DNA from: Cephalotrichum gorgonifer
Taxonomy: Eukaryota > Ascomycota > Sordariomycetes > Microascales > Microascaceae
Reading direction: 5' to 3'
DNA length: 64,000 nucleotides
Assembly (NCBI GenBank): GCA_900312665.1
Contig: ONZQ02000008.1
Coordinates: forward strand, 62,001-126,000
Shown: positions 21,980 through 31,719 of the stretch, piece by piece
Layout of the letters: every line of letters begins with the position of its first letter
How positions within the stretch are numbered: the stretch's first letter is position 1
Program-made: the position numbers and the translations under genes
The notes under the pieces: model-generated
Databases searched by the model: none
What the model saw: only the letters and a program-made list of their open reading frames with translations
Told to the model about the DNA's origin: nothing

Positions 21980-23830
21980 ATGCGGCCTCGCCTTCCAATT
22001 GTCCGGATCGCTAACGGCACTTTCTATCGGACGCATCCAAACTCTCTCTCATCCCACGCCAACCCTCCGCTCTTCGCCAACCTCAACTTTGAGATAGCTT
22101 CCGCGTCGGATCCCCCGCAGAATTGGTGCGTCGTCGGACCCTCGCTATCCGGTAAGACGACCTTGCTTCACCTTCTGCGCGGCCGTCTCCTATGTGAGCC
22201 ACCCACTGCTAGGTCGTTCCCATACTTATCCACCGACGCCGTCCCCCACGACCTGAAGACCCCGGACCGTGCAATCCAGTATGTGGGCTTCGACGGAGAA
22301 CAGATGGGGGCGGGACTGTCCGGCGGCGTAACCACCTCGGCCTACATCTCCGCTCGCTACGAGTCTCGCCGCGAGATAACGGACTTCTCCCTAAGGGACT
22401 ACCTGATGGGAAATACCGAGCTCAACCCGCTCAACAAGAAGGATGCTGGCGCCATCAGTTCGAAACTCTTCGAGCGCTCTGTGACCAACCTACGACTCGA
22501 CCCCCTCCTAGACCTTCCCGTGGCTTTTCTGAGCAACGGCCAGGGCCGGAGGGCTCGCATCGCGAAAGCCCTCCTCGCCACCCCGGAGGTTCTCCTACTC
22601 GACGAACCCTTCATGGGCCTGGATCCGCCGACTGTGCGATCTCTTGACCCTCTGCTGGGGTCGCTTGCGGAAGAGGCCAACCCGCGCCTTGTGCTCAGTG
22701 CGAGGCCCCAGGATGAGCTCCCCAAGTGGATCACGCACATTCTCTATCTCAAGGGTGATTGTCAGGTAGAGGCGATGGGGCCCAGGGATGAGGTGCTAGC
22801 GGGCCATCATGAGTACAGCAAGCAGGTATGGACTGGCGGACTACGAAAAGACCAAGACCAAGCCCCGGCGAAGCCGGCGGTGCCGGGAAAGGAAACATCA
22901 CGGGCCGAAGTGGTGGTGGAGCTGGACGGTTGCCAGGTCAAGTATGGAGACAAGATTGCCCTGGGGAACTGGACCCAGCCTGCGCCCGCTGGAGAGAAAG
23001 CCGGGTTATCCTGGACTGTCCGCCGAGGCGATAGGTGGGCCGTCTTCGGACCCAACGGCTCAGGCAAGACGACCCTCGTGTCCCTCCTCTGCTCCGACCA
23101 CCCGCAAACCTACTCGCTCCCCATCAAGCTATTCGGTAGCAGCAGAGTCCCGGAACCCGGATCCGGCGAGCGCGTGCTCACCTTCTGGGACATCCAGTCC
23201 CGTATCGGACACTCCAGCCCCGAGGTCCACCAGCACATGCCCCGGAACCTGACGGTCAGGAAGGTCATCGAGAACGCGTGGGCGGACACGTTCAAGAGCA
23301 TCCCCAAGCTCGACGGCGACGCATCTGCGAAGGTGGAAGCCGCCCTCCGCTGGTTCGCACCCGAGCTACACCCCTCGTACGCCTCGGCTAAGGATCCAGA
23401 GACAGATTTGTCCTGGGCTGATGAGTATCTCCTGGGGGAGCTGTCCTTTAGCGCGCAGCGCGTGGCACTACTTATCCGGGCCATGATCAAGGGCCCCGAT
23501 ATCGTGGTCCTCGACGAGGCGTTTAGCGGAATGGACGAGCCCATAAGGGACAAGTGCACCCTGTTCCTAACCCACGGGGAGGAGAAGACCATCAGGGATG
23601 GGGAAGTGGTCGACAGCGACGCGAAGGCCGCGGGGGCTGTCAAGGTCAAGGGGCTTACTGACCAGCAGGCGCTGGTTTGTATAAGTCACATTAAGGAGGA
23701 GGTTCCCGAGTGCGTGAGGGAGTGGATGTGTCTACCCGAGGCGAACTCGGAGCTGCCGGCCAGGTTTGGGAGGCTGGAACGGCCGCTCAGGAGCGATGAC
23801 AAGGGCTGGATGGATATCTGGGGCTTGTAG
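21980..23830 (+). CDS. Soluble ABC ATPase with two nucleotide-binding domains (YDR061W type)
   Basis: Intronless gene of 616 residues with two ABC nucleotide-binding domains and no membrane span. Domain 1 has Walker A GPSLSGKTT at 53-61, signature LSNGQGRRARIA and Walker B VLLLDEPF. Domain 2 has Walker A GPNGSGKTT, Walker B IVVLDEAF and a degenerate signature ELSFSAQRVAL in place of LSGGQ. The arrangement and FSGMDEP match the uncharacterised yeast protein YDR061W and, more distantly, bacterial ModF/PhrA-type ATPases. The yeast homologue has been suggested to be mitochondrial; here the N-terminus is basic (RPRLPIVRI) but not a convincing presequence. Its role is unknown. The lack of transmembrane domains argues against a classical exporter. 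Confidence 0.85.
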   Translation: MRPRLPIVRIANGTFYRTHPNSLSSHANPPLFANLNFEIASASDPPQNWCVVGPSLSGKTTLLHLLRGRLLCEPPTARSFPYLSTDAVPHDLKTPDRAIQYVGFDGEQMGAGLSGGVTTSAYISARYESRREITDFSLRDYLMGNTELNPLNKKDAGAISSKLFERSVTNLRLDPLLDLPVAFLSNGQGRRARIAKALLATPEVLLLDEPFMGLDPPTVRSLDPLLGSLAEEANPRLVLSARPQDELPKWITHILYLKGDCQVEAMGPRDEVLAGHHEYSKQVWTGGLRKDQDQAPAKPAVPGKETSRAEVVVELDGCQVKYGDKIALGNWTQPAPAGEKAGLSWTVRRGDRWAVFGPNGSGKTTLVSLLCSDHPQTYSLPIKLFGSSRVPEPGSGERVLTFWDIQSRIGHSSPEVHQHMPRNLTVRKVIENAWADTFKSIPKLDGDASAKVEAALRWFAPELHPSYASAKDPETDLSWADEYLLGELSFSAQRVALLIRAMIKGPDIVVLDEAFSGMDEPIRDKCTLFLTHGEEKTIRDGEVVDSDAKAAGAVKVKGLTDQQALVCISHIKEEVPECVREWMCLPEANSELPARFGRLERPLRSDDKGWMDIWGL

Positions 23831-24314
23831 CTGAGGCACAGCGGCTGATATTTAAAGTAAACATAGCACCTGTAATACTTCCGTACCTATATTTCTGCGC
23901 TATATTTAGGAGTATACTAGAAAGGAATATATATATATATATATATATATTTACGTTGGAATCAAAGCATTGCTGGTTGATCCGGGTTCTCGTGACAGTC
24001 GCTGTAGGTTATGCCGGTTTGTTACATATCATTTAATAGATGCATGATATCACCTACATGCATGCATCTTAGGTACCTTGGGGCATGAAGGCTGGCCAAT
24101 GGGGTACTGTTAGCACCAACCACATACGCATCCGTTAGCAGCCTGCTAGAGCTCTCTTGCTTGAAGCTCCACCACTCTCAACATCCCGCCCCGAATACCG
24201 TCCAACCCCATCATTTCCTGTCGACGTGTCTAAAGCTCAAAGACTCGTATACACACCAGATCGAACCCACGTACCCTTCCAAGCGCCGACCGACCGTCGG
24301 TTATATCCGCCAAG
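23831..24314. other. Intergenic gap between ABC ATPase and ump1
   Basis: AT-rich 3' flank with an (AT)12 run, then the ump1 promoter. No further feature was seen. Confidence 0.5.
23927..23950. repeat. (AT)12 microsatellite
   Basis: Twenty-four bases of alternating A and T about 100 bp after the ABC ATPase stop codon. Confidence 0.8.
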
Positions 24315-24861
24315 ATGGTAACTCCTGCCTCCCTACGCACCCTCCACACGTCCCCAAACCTCAGATGCTAACCTCTCTCTCCCTCTCTCCAAGGCCATGC
24401 GACTCATCCCCGCCGACACCCCCTCCTCCAGCTTCTCCCACACCACACCCTCCGCCTCCGCCCCCTCGGCCCCTGGCCTCCACGATACCCTCCGCGCCGG
24501 CGTGGGCCCCAAGCCCGTCGCCGCCGCCACCGTCGGCGACAACAAGCCCGCCGCCCTCGACTCGAGCCACCCGCTCGAGGCGCGCCTGAAGAACTGGGAC
24601 GCCACGCAGGAGGCCCTCCGCATGGAGACCCTCCGCCGGATGTACGGCATGGCCGAGCCCATCCGTCAGGCGATGGAGCTCAAGATCGTCCAGGACACGA
24701 CGTGGAGGCCCGCCGCGCTGGGCGCAGCGCTGCCGAGCGTGCACGAAGAGATCCTGAGGGCGCGTGATTCGACCGTCACGTGGGAGGACGTCTACCCCGG
24801 TGACTTGGGCAGGAGTGTTGTTGGCGTCCACGACGAGATGGAGAGGAAGCTCAAGATGTGA
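24315..24861 (+). CDS. ump1: Ump1, proteasome maturation factor
   Basis: Chaperone of 20S proteasome half-mers that is degraded as the first substrate once the mature core assembles. The main exon from 24394 encodes about 155 residues (yeast Ump1 has 148). It contains the family core HPLEARLKNWDATQEAL followed by RRMYGMAEPIRQAMELKI, which is unmistakable. The N-terminal 55 residues are Ser/Pro/Ala-rich and disordered, as in other Ump1 proteins. Two starts are possible. Either ATG at 24315-24317 is a one-codon exon spliced over a 76-nt intron (GTAACT...CCAAG) to GCC-ATG, or translation begins at 24397. The first gives 156 residues beginning MAMRL. The sequence alone does not decide. Confidence 0.93.
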
Positions 24862-25759
24862 GGTGGTAGCTGAGGAATGATACAGGGGTTGGTTATGATT
24901 CGGGACTCGGTAGGCTGTTCGGGGAGAAATGAGGAGGGGCTTCCGTCTGTATGATTACATGCGTAGGAAAGGCAACCTCCCGCCGGGAGCCCCTGACAAT
25001 ACAAGTTTATTCTACGCGGAACCTTGGGCCTCAGAAGATCTCACAGCTACATCTACAAGAGAGGCAATCATGTTTCGTGGGCCGCCATAGGTCGGCCTTC
25101 AAAGTGCCTGGTGGGCGTGTATTCCAGCCGTCTTCTATCCGCCCCATGGACGCTATACCCCCTAACCAACGGGAACCCGCTAGCCGAACTCGCTCATCAT
25201 GTCGTTGAACCCGACAAAAACGGTGCATAGCAAACAAGGAGGAAATAACAAAACATCAACATGACAACAGACAAAAGAGAAAGGCAGAAGAAGAAAAGAA
25301 GAAAACGGTTGAAATACAGAGCCAACAAGACGCCATTCCCCGCTGTTACCATCTCCCTCCAGCCCCTTCCTTCCCTCCTCCCTCTGACCGAAAACATGCC
25401 TAATTCATTTGCGAGACAAGAATACATAAAAAAGGGACGTAGGGATAGTGCTCCACCCACCCAGAGTCAGGCGTAGGCTCGCCCGGCTCTCGTCCACCCC
25501 TAGAGACACAATCCGACGCAGCGATCTAATGCTGTTTGGTTTGGCTTCCCTCCGGAAGACCCGCATGGTCTGCCAGTTGTATACGAATAAGTAATTCGTG
25601 GCCGAAGTCGAGTTCGAGTGGGGAGTCCAAAGGAGCGTCTGGCTACGCCCATCTGCCCCGGTAAAGAATGGCCACCCCGAGATAGAACCGACCAGGCCAT
25701 CATCTTAGGCATGGACGTAGACTAGATTCCCCGTTGACGGAGGCTTTCCCACCCGGTCT
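24862..25759. other. Intergenic gap between convergent ump1 and the ubiquitin-fold gene
   Basis: An 898-bp stretch holding two 3' flanks. Purine-rich tracts lie near 25270-25310. No gene or repeat is supported. Confidence 0.5.
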
Positions 25760-26689
25760 TCATAATATGACGCAGCAACGGCTTCCGCTGTCACTACCAG
25801 CGCCGTGGGTCGTAGTCTTGTTACCACCCTTAGGCTCGTCCTCCTCGGTGAGATCCTGGGGTTTGACAGACATATGAACAACGTTGCTGGTATCGGCGCT
25901 GAATTTGTATTCTAGATGTGCTTGGTAAGCAAAACGATAGAGAAGGGCAGGGAGGGGGTAGGGCTATAAACATAACGGGACAGAAGAAACAAGATGTACG
26001 GAAAAAAAAATTGGGCGGGGGTTTGACTCACTAGTTAGAGGTTCCTTATCTTCCAAGATCTTGCCAAAGTGAATCAGCCTTATGAGCGCGGGGGTGGGAG
26101 GTGCCGGCTCCCAGTCGTCCCGCCATTCCCTCAATATTAGCTCCTTGAGGGTGTAGACACTGATGCTAAAGGCATCTTTGCGACCTGACTCGGTGGTGCC
26201 GGGGATGTTGACGTTCCTCTTGGCGAGGTACTTCTCGTCGATCTTGTACGGGTGCTTCTTGCCCGACGGCACCAGGAGCGTTATCACGCACACGGGACCA
26301 TCCTCGACCACCGGCGCCGTCTTAGCAACGTCGTCGGACCCATCGCCGATTGCCGTGTCCTGCTCGCTGTTCTTAGCAGGCGGCGCGGGAGCCTCGGGCT
26401 CCTTTCCCTTATCGGACGTCGGCCCCGCCAGTCGAGGAGGGGGCTCTTCGTTAGATGATGACGCCTCGGCGGCGGCGGGCTGTGCGTCGCTAGACGAGGG
26501 CTTCGGGTCGCTGGATGTGGGCTGCGGCTCGCTGGGCGCCGGGGCGTTTGACTGCTGGGCATCGGAGGCGGAGGGGGCCTCGGCACCGTTTGAGGACTGG
26601 TCTAACTCTGCCATCTTAACGGCGTCGGAAGGCTGCTCCAGGTGGACCGGGGCCTTGCCTTTGGAAGCATCGGGTTGGTCCGTCATCAT
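25760..26689 (-). CDS. Membrane-anchored ubiquitin-fold protein (UBL3 / Rad60-SLD_2 type)
   Basis: Exons 26689-26032 and 25911-25760 give 269 residues. The first 130 or so are low-complexity (Ala, Pro, Ser, Glu, Gln) and disordered. A ubiquitin-like domain follows, with VCVITLLVPSGKKH, the TLKELILREWRDDWEP helix, LIRLIHFGKILEDKEPL, and after the intron SNVVHMSVKP. This order and the W-x-x-DWE pattern match UBL3/MUB proteins (Pfam Rad60-SLD_2). The chain ends in CCVIL: CVIL is a CaaX box with a terminal Leu, favouring geranylgeranylation, so the protein should be anchored to a membrane. Human UBL3 modifies proteins sorted to small vesicles; a fungal role is not established to my knowledge. Two adjacent ATGs (26689, 26686) are both possible starts. 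Confidence 0.85.
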
Positions 26690-27380
26690 GCCAGCTAGAG
26701 GATCGCGGCTGAGGGTCGGTTGTCGATGCGGACAGTAGTAAGCCGGCGTGTGGAGGGAAGATGAGGTCCGGGTGTACGCGAGTGTGGGGGAAAACGGAAC
26801 GATCGGATAGCAAATGCGACGGACTCTTCAGATGATAGCCAGCCCTCTCGTGGTGATAGAAGTGGGTGGTGGAGGAGGTCGTGTGTGGGTGAGCGTGCAG
26901 GGAGGTCGGGGGGAATTGGCTGATAATGGGAAGGTGTCTGTCTGTCCGCACTATCGAAATTACTTGCAGAGAGTGAAAGCGAGTGGCACGCCGATGCGTT
27001 ATAACTCGATGCTTCCCGTGTCGCGGATTTCGTCCAAAAAAAAAAGCAACCAAAGGCGGGTAGAGACGAATGGGATGGGGAAGTGGCGGAACTGCGGAAG
27101 GGGGATTGATTGGAAGAATGTTGGATGCAAATAGAGGAGAGGATAATACGAGCCCGAGTACACTACAAACAGAGGGATGGATTGGTTTGTGGACCCAAGG
27201 ATCAGAGTTGTTGCATGTCCTCGCACTACCGGCCCCTAGCTGAGTGGAGTGGATCTGGGGAGAAAGCTTGGGGAAGGGAGGAAACGGAGACAGCGGAGAC
27301 ATACGGGTTTGCCGGGTGTGGGCAACCCAGCAACTATTTAGGTTGCACGTACAGGGTAATAGGTAGTGCGATAGGTACGA

Positions 27381-28501
27381 GTACTTGGTGAACTTGTAGG
27401 CGGTGGTCTCGGGACACAGTTACCGAGGCGGGAAAATATAGTGACCCTCTGGCTTCAAGCACTGTGGTTGGAACCTGCATATAGCAAACTTGACAACTTG
27501 CTAGGAGAAATCGGAAGGAAAGCTGACCTATCCATTGCCCTCGGGGGATACGTTACTCATCTCTCCGGGCGTGGAATCTCCAGTACATTGCATTGTGGCC
27601 TGACGCTTTTCTTCATAGTATCCTAAAGTACGGGAGGCTTCATCATGGTATCCTGACATGAGACTTTGTGGACTTCCATGTACTTGACCTGCAGCCACTC
27701 CTGTGGTCGTACTTGTACAGTGTACTCCTACCCCTAACCGTGATGGTAAAGACCACTGTCGGGGTACTTGTAACCCCTCCCCGCACATTAGGGAGGTTGT
27801 CTGCCAGGGTGACTGATACAGATACTTACAAGTATTAGGCTGTGGAGGTGTTGCATGGTTTGGGGTCCTCCTCCAAGCTCTACAGGCATAGCACAATCAA
27901 TACGCATTCAAACCAACAAGTCGGGACGGGAGATTGGGTCAAGCAAAAATCCACAAGCTTTTTGCCATCGCCGGGCGATTGTTTCATATCCGCGTTTACA
28001 CTTTCCATGGATTGTGAGTTAAAAGGTCCTGAAGTATCCGTACTTGCTTGTGTATTCAATGTCCTTGCCCGCCCCACCCACGCCAGAATCTACCATGGGT
28101 TTGGTTGTTTGGTTTTGAGCTGGACAGGCGAAATCCGGGTTTCCTTGGCCTGCCAGCAAGCGTTCCAGGTTCCGCTTGTACTTATCTGCGCAGGGATCTC
28201 CTCCACAAGTACAGGGAACGGTCCTGCGTCCTGTGGGGACGAATCAATTAATAAGTACTCACCGGTACTTCATCCATCCACGTCCATTTTACGACATCCA
28301 TGCAAGTACTTTATTATGCTACTTGTACAGGTTTCTCTCTTACCCACAGTTCCATTGCAGTCGCAGTCACAGTCGCAGTCGCAGTCGCGGCTCGCCTCGC
28401 TTGCTTAATATCCGCGTTGGCACAAGTAAACAATAGTGGCTGATGGAATATTCCATAATCCCTGCACCCGATCCTCGTGCCTGACAATATCTCCGTACTT
28501 G
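27381..28501. promoter_or_regulatory. Cluster of GTACTTG / CAAGTAC heptamers
   Basis: Eight exact copies on either strand start at about 27381, 27680, 27709, 27764, 28040, 28206, 28303 and 28495, with near copies between them (for example ACTTGTAC at 28321). A random 7-mer is expected about 0.14 times in 1.1 kb counting both strands. Function is unknown; it may be a factor-binding array or debris of a dispersed repeat. Confidence 0.4.
28357..28388. repeat. GCAGTC hexamer repeat
   Basis: Five near-perfect copies of a GCAGTC unit in non-coding DNA. Confidence 0.65.
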
Positions 28502-29023
28502 CTATACTTGAATCCCGATGCATGCTCTGCCCATCGCCCACCTCTATGTATAACCACCTACCAGAACGGGATGAACCAGGGACATCGGCCAGGAATAGGA
28601 ATTGGCTATGAGGTGACTGTTCATATACTCATATTATTCGGTCCATGCACACGTCATTTGACACCATAGCCCTTGACACCTCTTAGCCACCCTGCTAGTA
28701 TGTACAGTAGTTCTCGTGGCCGTCATCAGACGACGAGGAGAATGACGAATCGGTGCCCCCGGAAATCAAATCCAACCAGAACTCCGGAAGACGCGGATAT
28801 CAAAGCTTTCCAAATCCGCGCCAAGAGTGACCGGCACAGTGCCGTGGCACCCGGAAGCCGTGGCGCGAGCCACTTGTAAACAGTGGAAATAACTGTGGCT
28901 TGCCGGATACTTCCGAAGCAAGGCGGGCGACTCTCCTGGGCGCCGCGAACATGTGAGGCGATTCCCTCATCGTATGGTGGCGGAGTTCCTTCCCCCCCCC
29001 CAAAATGGATGTATAGATGAATA

Positions 29024-30205
29024 CTATATCACGAGATCCCACAGGACCAGGAACATACAAAGTCCGCCTGCCGCGAAGAACGTGTACCTCGCAGTGCTTG
29101 GTCTCTTTGTAGCCCGCTTTAGTTCCTTGTTCCCGCTGCCCACGTTCTCCACCATGTTTTCCGAATCGGCCACTAGTTGGTCGATATGGGCGGATTGGAC
29201 TGATAGGTTGTTGGCAAGGACGGTTTGTAGCTCCGCGATCTCGATAAGGGATTGTTCGGCGGTCCTACATTGATCGGTTAGGCCGGCCGGGGGATAACAA
29301 GGACGGCAAGGACACGTCTTCGCGCCGGGGATTTACTTACCTGACTTTGTCCAGCGTCTCTTGGTAGTGTGTCATCATATCCTGGTTCCCCTTCTCGAAC
29401 ATTTGAACTTGTTCCTGGGTCAAGTTGGAGTCCGGTGCGTAGGATCCGTGTTGCTCTGATGTGGGGACGCCCTCCGCGTGAGTAGATTTCTCGGGCACTC
29501 CCATGGCATAGGCTGCCGCGCTCTGCGTCGGGTTGTAGCCGGGGAGCGGGACTGTGGCATTGGCGAGCACGCTGCGATTCCTCTCCATCTCCCTCGTCAG
29601 CCGTGCCTCCATCATCGATTGTTGCGTCGCGCAGCACAGCTCCAGTTTCTTCCGTAGAAGCCACAGCACACCGTCCCGGTGGATGCCGATATCCAGCGCC
29701 CTCGCCTCTGCCGCCTTGTGCTCCTCCGTTTTCTTCCCGCCCGCTGCCCACGAGCCTAGAGCGCCCAGCCCACCGGCGTACTTCCTGCGGATGGCGGCCT
29801 CCTCATCGTCCCGTCTCCTGTGCTCCGAGTCGTCGAGGATCCGTATGCTCGCGTTGATCTCGCGGATGATTTGCTTGGCGTTCGCGTCGATGTCTTCCCG
29901 GTCCCTGTCGGTGAGGTACCTCTGTGCTTGCCCTGTCCGGAGATGAGTCTTGCGAGGCTGCGCGGTGGATAGGTATGCTTGTCGGACGTCTTTGAGCTCG
30001 CTGTGGAGGTTGGAGATGTGCGAGTTCTGAACATGTACATGTAAGTAGAAGTCCCGCCGGAGATAGAGGTATAGGCGAATATTCAGCGTACTATCCTGTA
30101 TGCTTCTTTCAGAAACTCTTCGAGCTCGTCCGAGCTAAACTTGCCATGGACAGCTGGCACATCTCGCTTCCGTAATAGGTCATTGAAGGTCGAAGTCAGG
30201 TCCAT
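29024..30205 (-). CDS. ufe1: Ufe1 / syntaxin-18 ER t-SNARE
   Basis: Qa-SNARE of the ER that receives Golgi-derived COPI vesicles together with Sec20, Use1 and Sec22. Exons 30205-30092, 30026-29341 and 29264-29024 give 346 residues, the same length as yeast Ufe1. The N-terminus MDLTSTFNDLLRKRD is the family signature that binds the Sly1 SM protein. A helical, charged middle follows. The SNARE motif around the last exon junction has TAEQSLIEIAELQTVLANNL with Q in the zero layer, then NLSVQSAQIDQLVADS. A single C-terminal membrane anchor (YTFFAAGGLCMFLVLWDLVI) ends the protein, giving tail-anchored topology. The stop follows the anchor directly, so there is almost no lumenal tail. Confidence 0.92.
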
Positions 30206-30973
30206 TTTTGTTCGCTGGAACTGGAGAGATTCGGCCCGGGGTGGTTAAATTGTGGCATGAGAGACCAAGCGAAGGATCTTGGTTGTCGTGGGTAGGTAGT
30301 TGTTGGGCGATGCTGGTGCTCTTAGTGATGAAGTTGCCAGATGTCATGGAAGCTTTTAATATTACTAGCCGGTCGACAGGAATTCGATGGCCAGAGCCTA
30401 GGTAGGGTGCACAGACCGGTATTACCAAAAGTCTTGGCATTTTTAGAGCACCACGTCACCAACCACCAAAACCACAGGGGACCTCTACTGAAGGGAGAAG
30501 GTGGTTCTTGTTTACCAAGATGGAATAATAATCCCGTTTGGACTAAAATGTCATTACCTCCATCTGAAGAAACCCCCTTGTAAAGTCCACAACCAACAAG
30601 GCCCACTGTACATATTAATTCCCGTAGAATGCTATTATAAGATCGGCCCGGCTCTTAAACCTTTGGGAGGAGTTTGGCTTGATCGCACAGAGCTCAGTTG
30701 CTCGGATGGACCGCAACCCACCCCCCTCAATGCTGCGGGCCAAGTCAAAGTGGTAGTGTACAGGCGCGCACATCGCCGGATCACAACAGCTCTGTAGTAG
30801 GTGGACAGACATGTCTCCTCCACTAGGCGGGCCAGAGCTTGAGCCGCCGTGGCCCAAGGCCAGCCAAGGCGTAACTCTTTGGGTCAATCGCATTACTCCA
30901 GACTCCCTGCCCCTGCCCCTGCCCCTGCCTCCTTCCCAGAAAGACGTCGCCTCTTGGTCTTAAAACACACTGG
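30206..30973. other. Intergenic gap between ufe1 and emc4
   Basis: Contains the ufe1 promoter, the emc4 3' flank and a CCCCTG repeat at 30905-30929. No gene is supported. Confidence 0.5.
30905..30929. repeat. CCCCTG hexamer repeat
   Basis: About four copies of CCCCTG directly after the emc4 stop codon on the minus strand. Confidence 0.65.
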
Positions 30974-31719
30974 CTATAATGCCGAAACCGCATGTTCCGT
31001 TGGCTCCCTTAACGCCTCCCAGGCGAGCCAATCCGATCGGGTAGTACTGTAAGCGAATGGGTTAGGATGGGAACTCTGGTAGATACGGGACTCTCTGGAG
31101 CCGGTGCGAGCATGAAGAGACCTAAGGCTAACTTACGGTAGTAGTCCCATCGAGTTTATCTTCCATATACCCACAGCCAACGCTAGCAGCTGCATCGCAA
31201 CATACAGCAGTTTGACAGGGATGAGTTGGGAGCGGTTGGTCTCGGACTCGAAGCGAGCAAAGGCCTGGTTCGTCGAGAGAAGGCCCATTATAGGGTTCTT
31301 GAAAGCCATCCAGACCGTCATGATGGTGAAGATTTGGAGTGTGTTGCCTGACATGTACATCATAATCGCCGTCATCGGTAGGCCCTTTACTGGCGCGAGC
31401 GCGACCTCCCACGCCTTCTTCACCTTGAGTGTGTCCATCTCTTCCGGGGTCTGGGGCTGTCGCGGCTGGTTCTTTGTCGCATTGTGCTTCTGTGTTTAAT
31501 GAGAGACTGGTTAGAGAAGGCGATACTCATTACGCGAGGCAGTGGGTGTGTATGTGGCGGAAGCGGCTTGCTTGCTGCGTGCGTGCCTACCTTGGACGTT
31601 GACTGTGCGGAAGACGGGAAGCCGGGGGGATCGACTATCCCCGAGTTCTTGCTCTTCGGGAGCGGGGGGTTATTCAAATCGACAACCCATTTGGGGGCCT
31701 TGGGGTGGATTTGCGGCAT
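30974..31719 (-). CDS. emc4: Emc4, ER membrane protein complex subunit 4
   Basis: Subunit of the EMC, which inserts tail-anchored and multi-spanning membrane proteins into the ER. Exons 31719-31591, 31489-31137 and 31046-30974 give 184 residues (yeast Emc4 has 190). Conserved family blocks are present: KVKKAWEVALAPVKGLPM, NTLQIFTIMTVWM with FKNPIMGLL, then a final hydrophobic segment LLYVAMQLLALAVGIWKINSMGLLP and, across the last junction, TTRSDWLAWE. Two or three hydrophobic segments are visible. The 5' flank carries one arm of a long inverted repeat about 118 bp upstream of the start codon. Confidence 0.93.

Larger units (their letters stand above)
26690..29023. other. Long gene-free stretch between ubiquitin-fold gene and ufe1
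   Basis: A 2.3-kb stretch holding the promoter of the ubiquitin-fold gene and the ufe1 3' flank. No coding region is supported. It contains the GTACTTG cluster at 27381-28501 and a GCAGTC hexamer repeat at 28357-28388. Confidence 0.5.
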
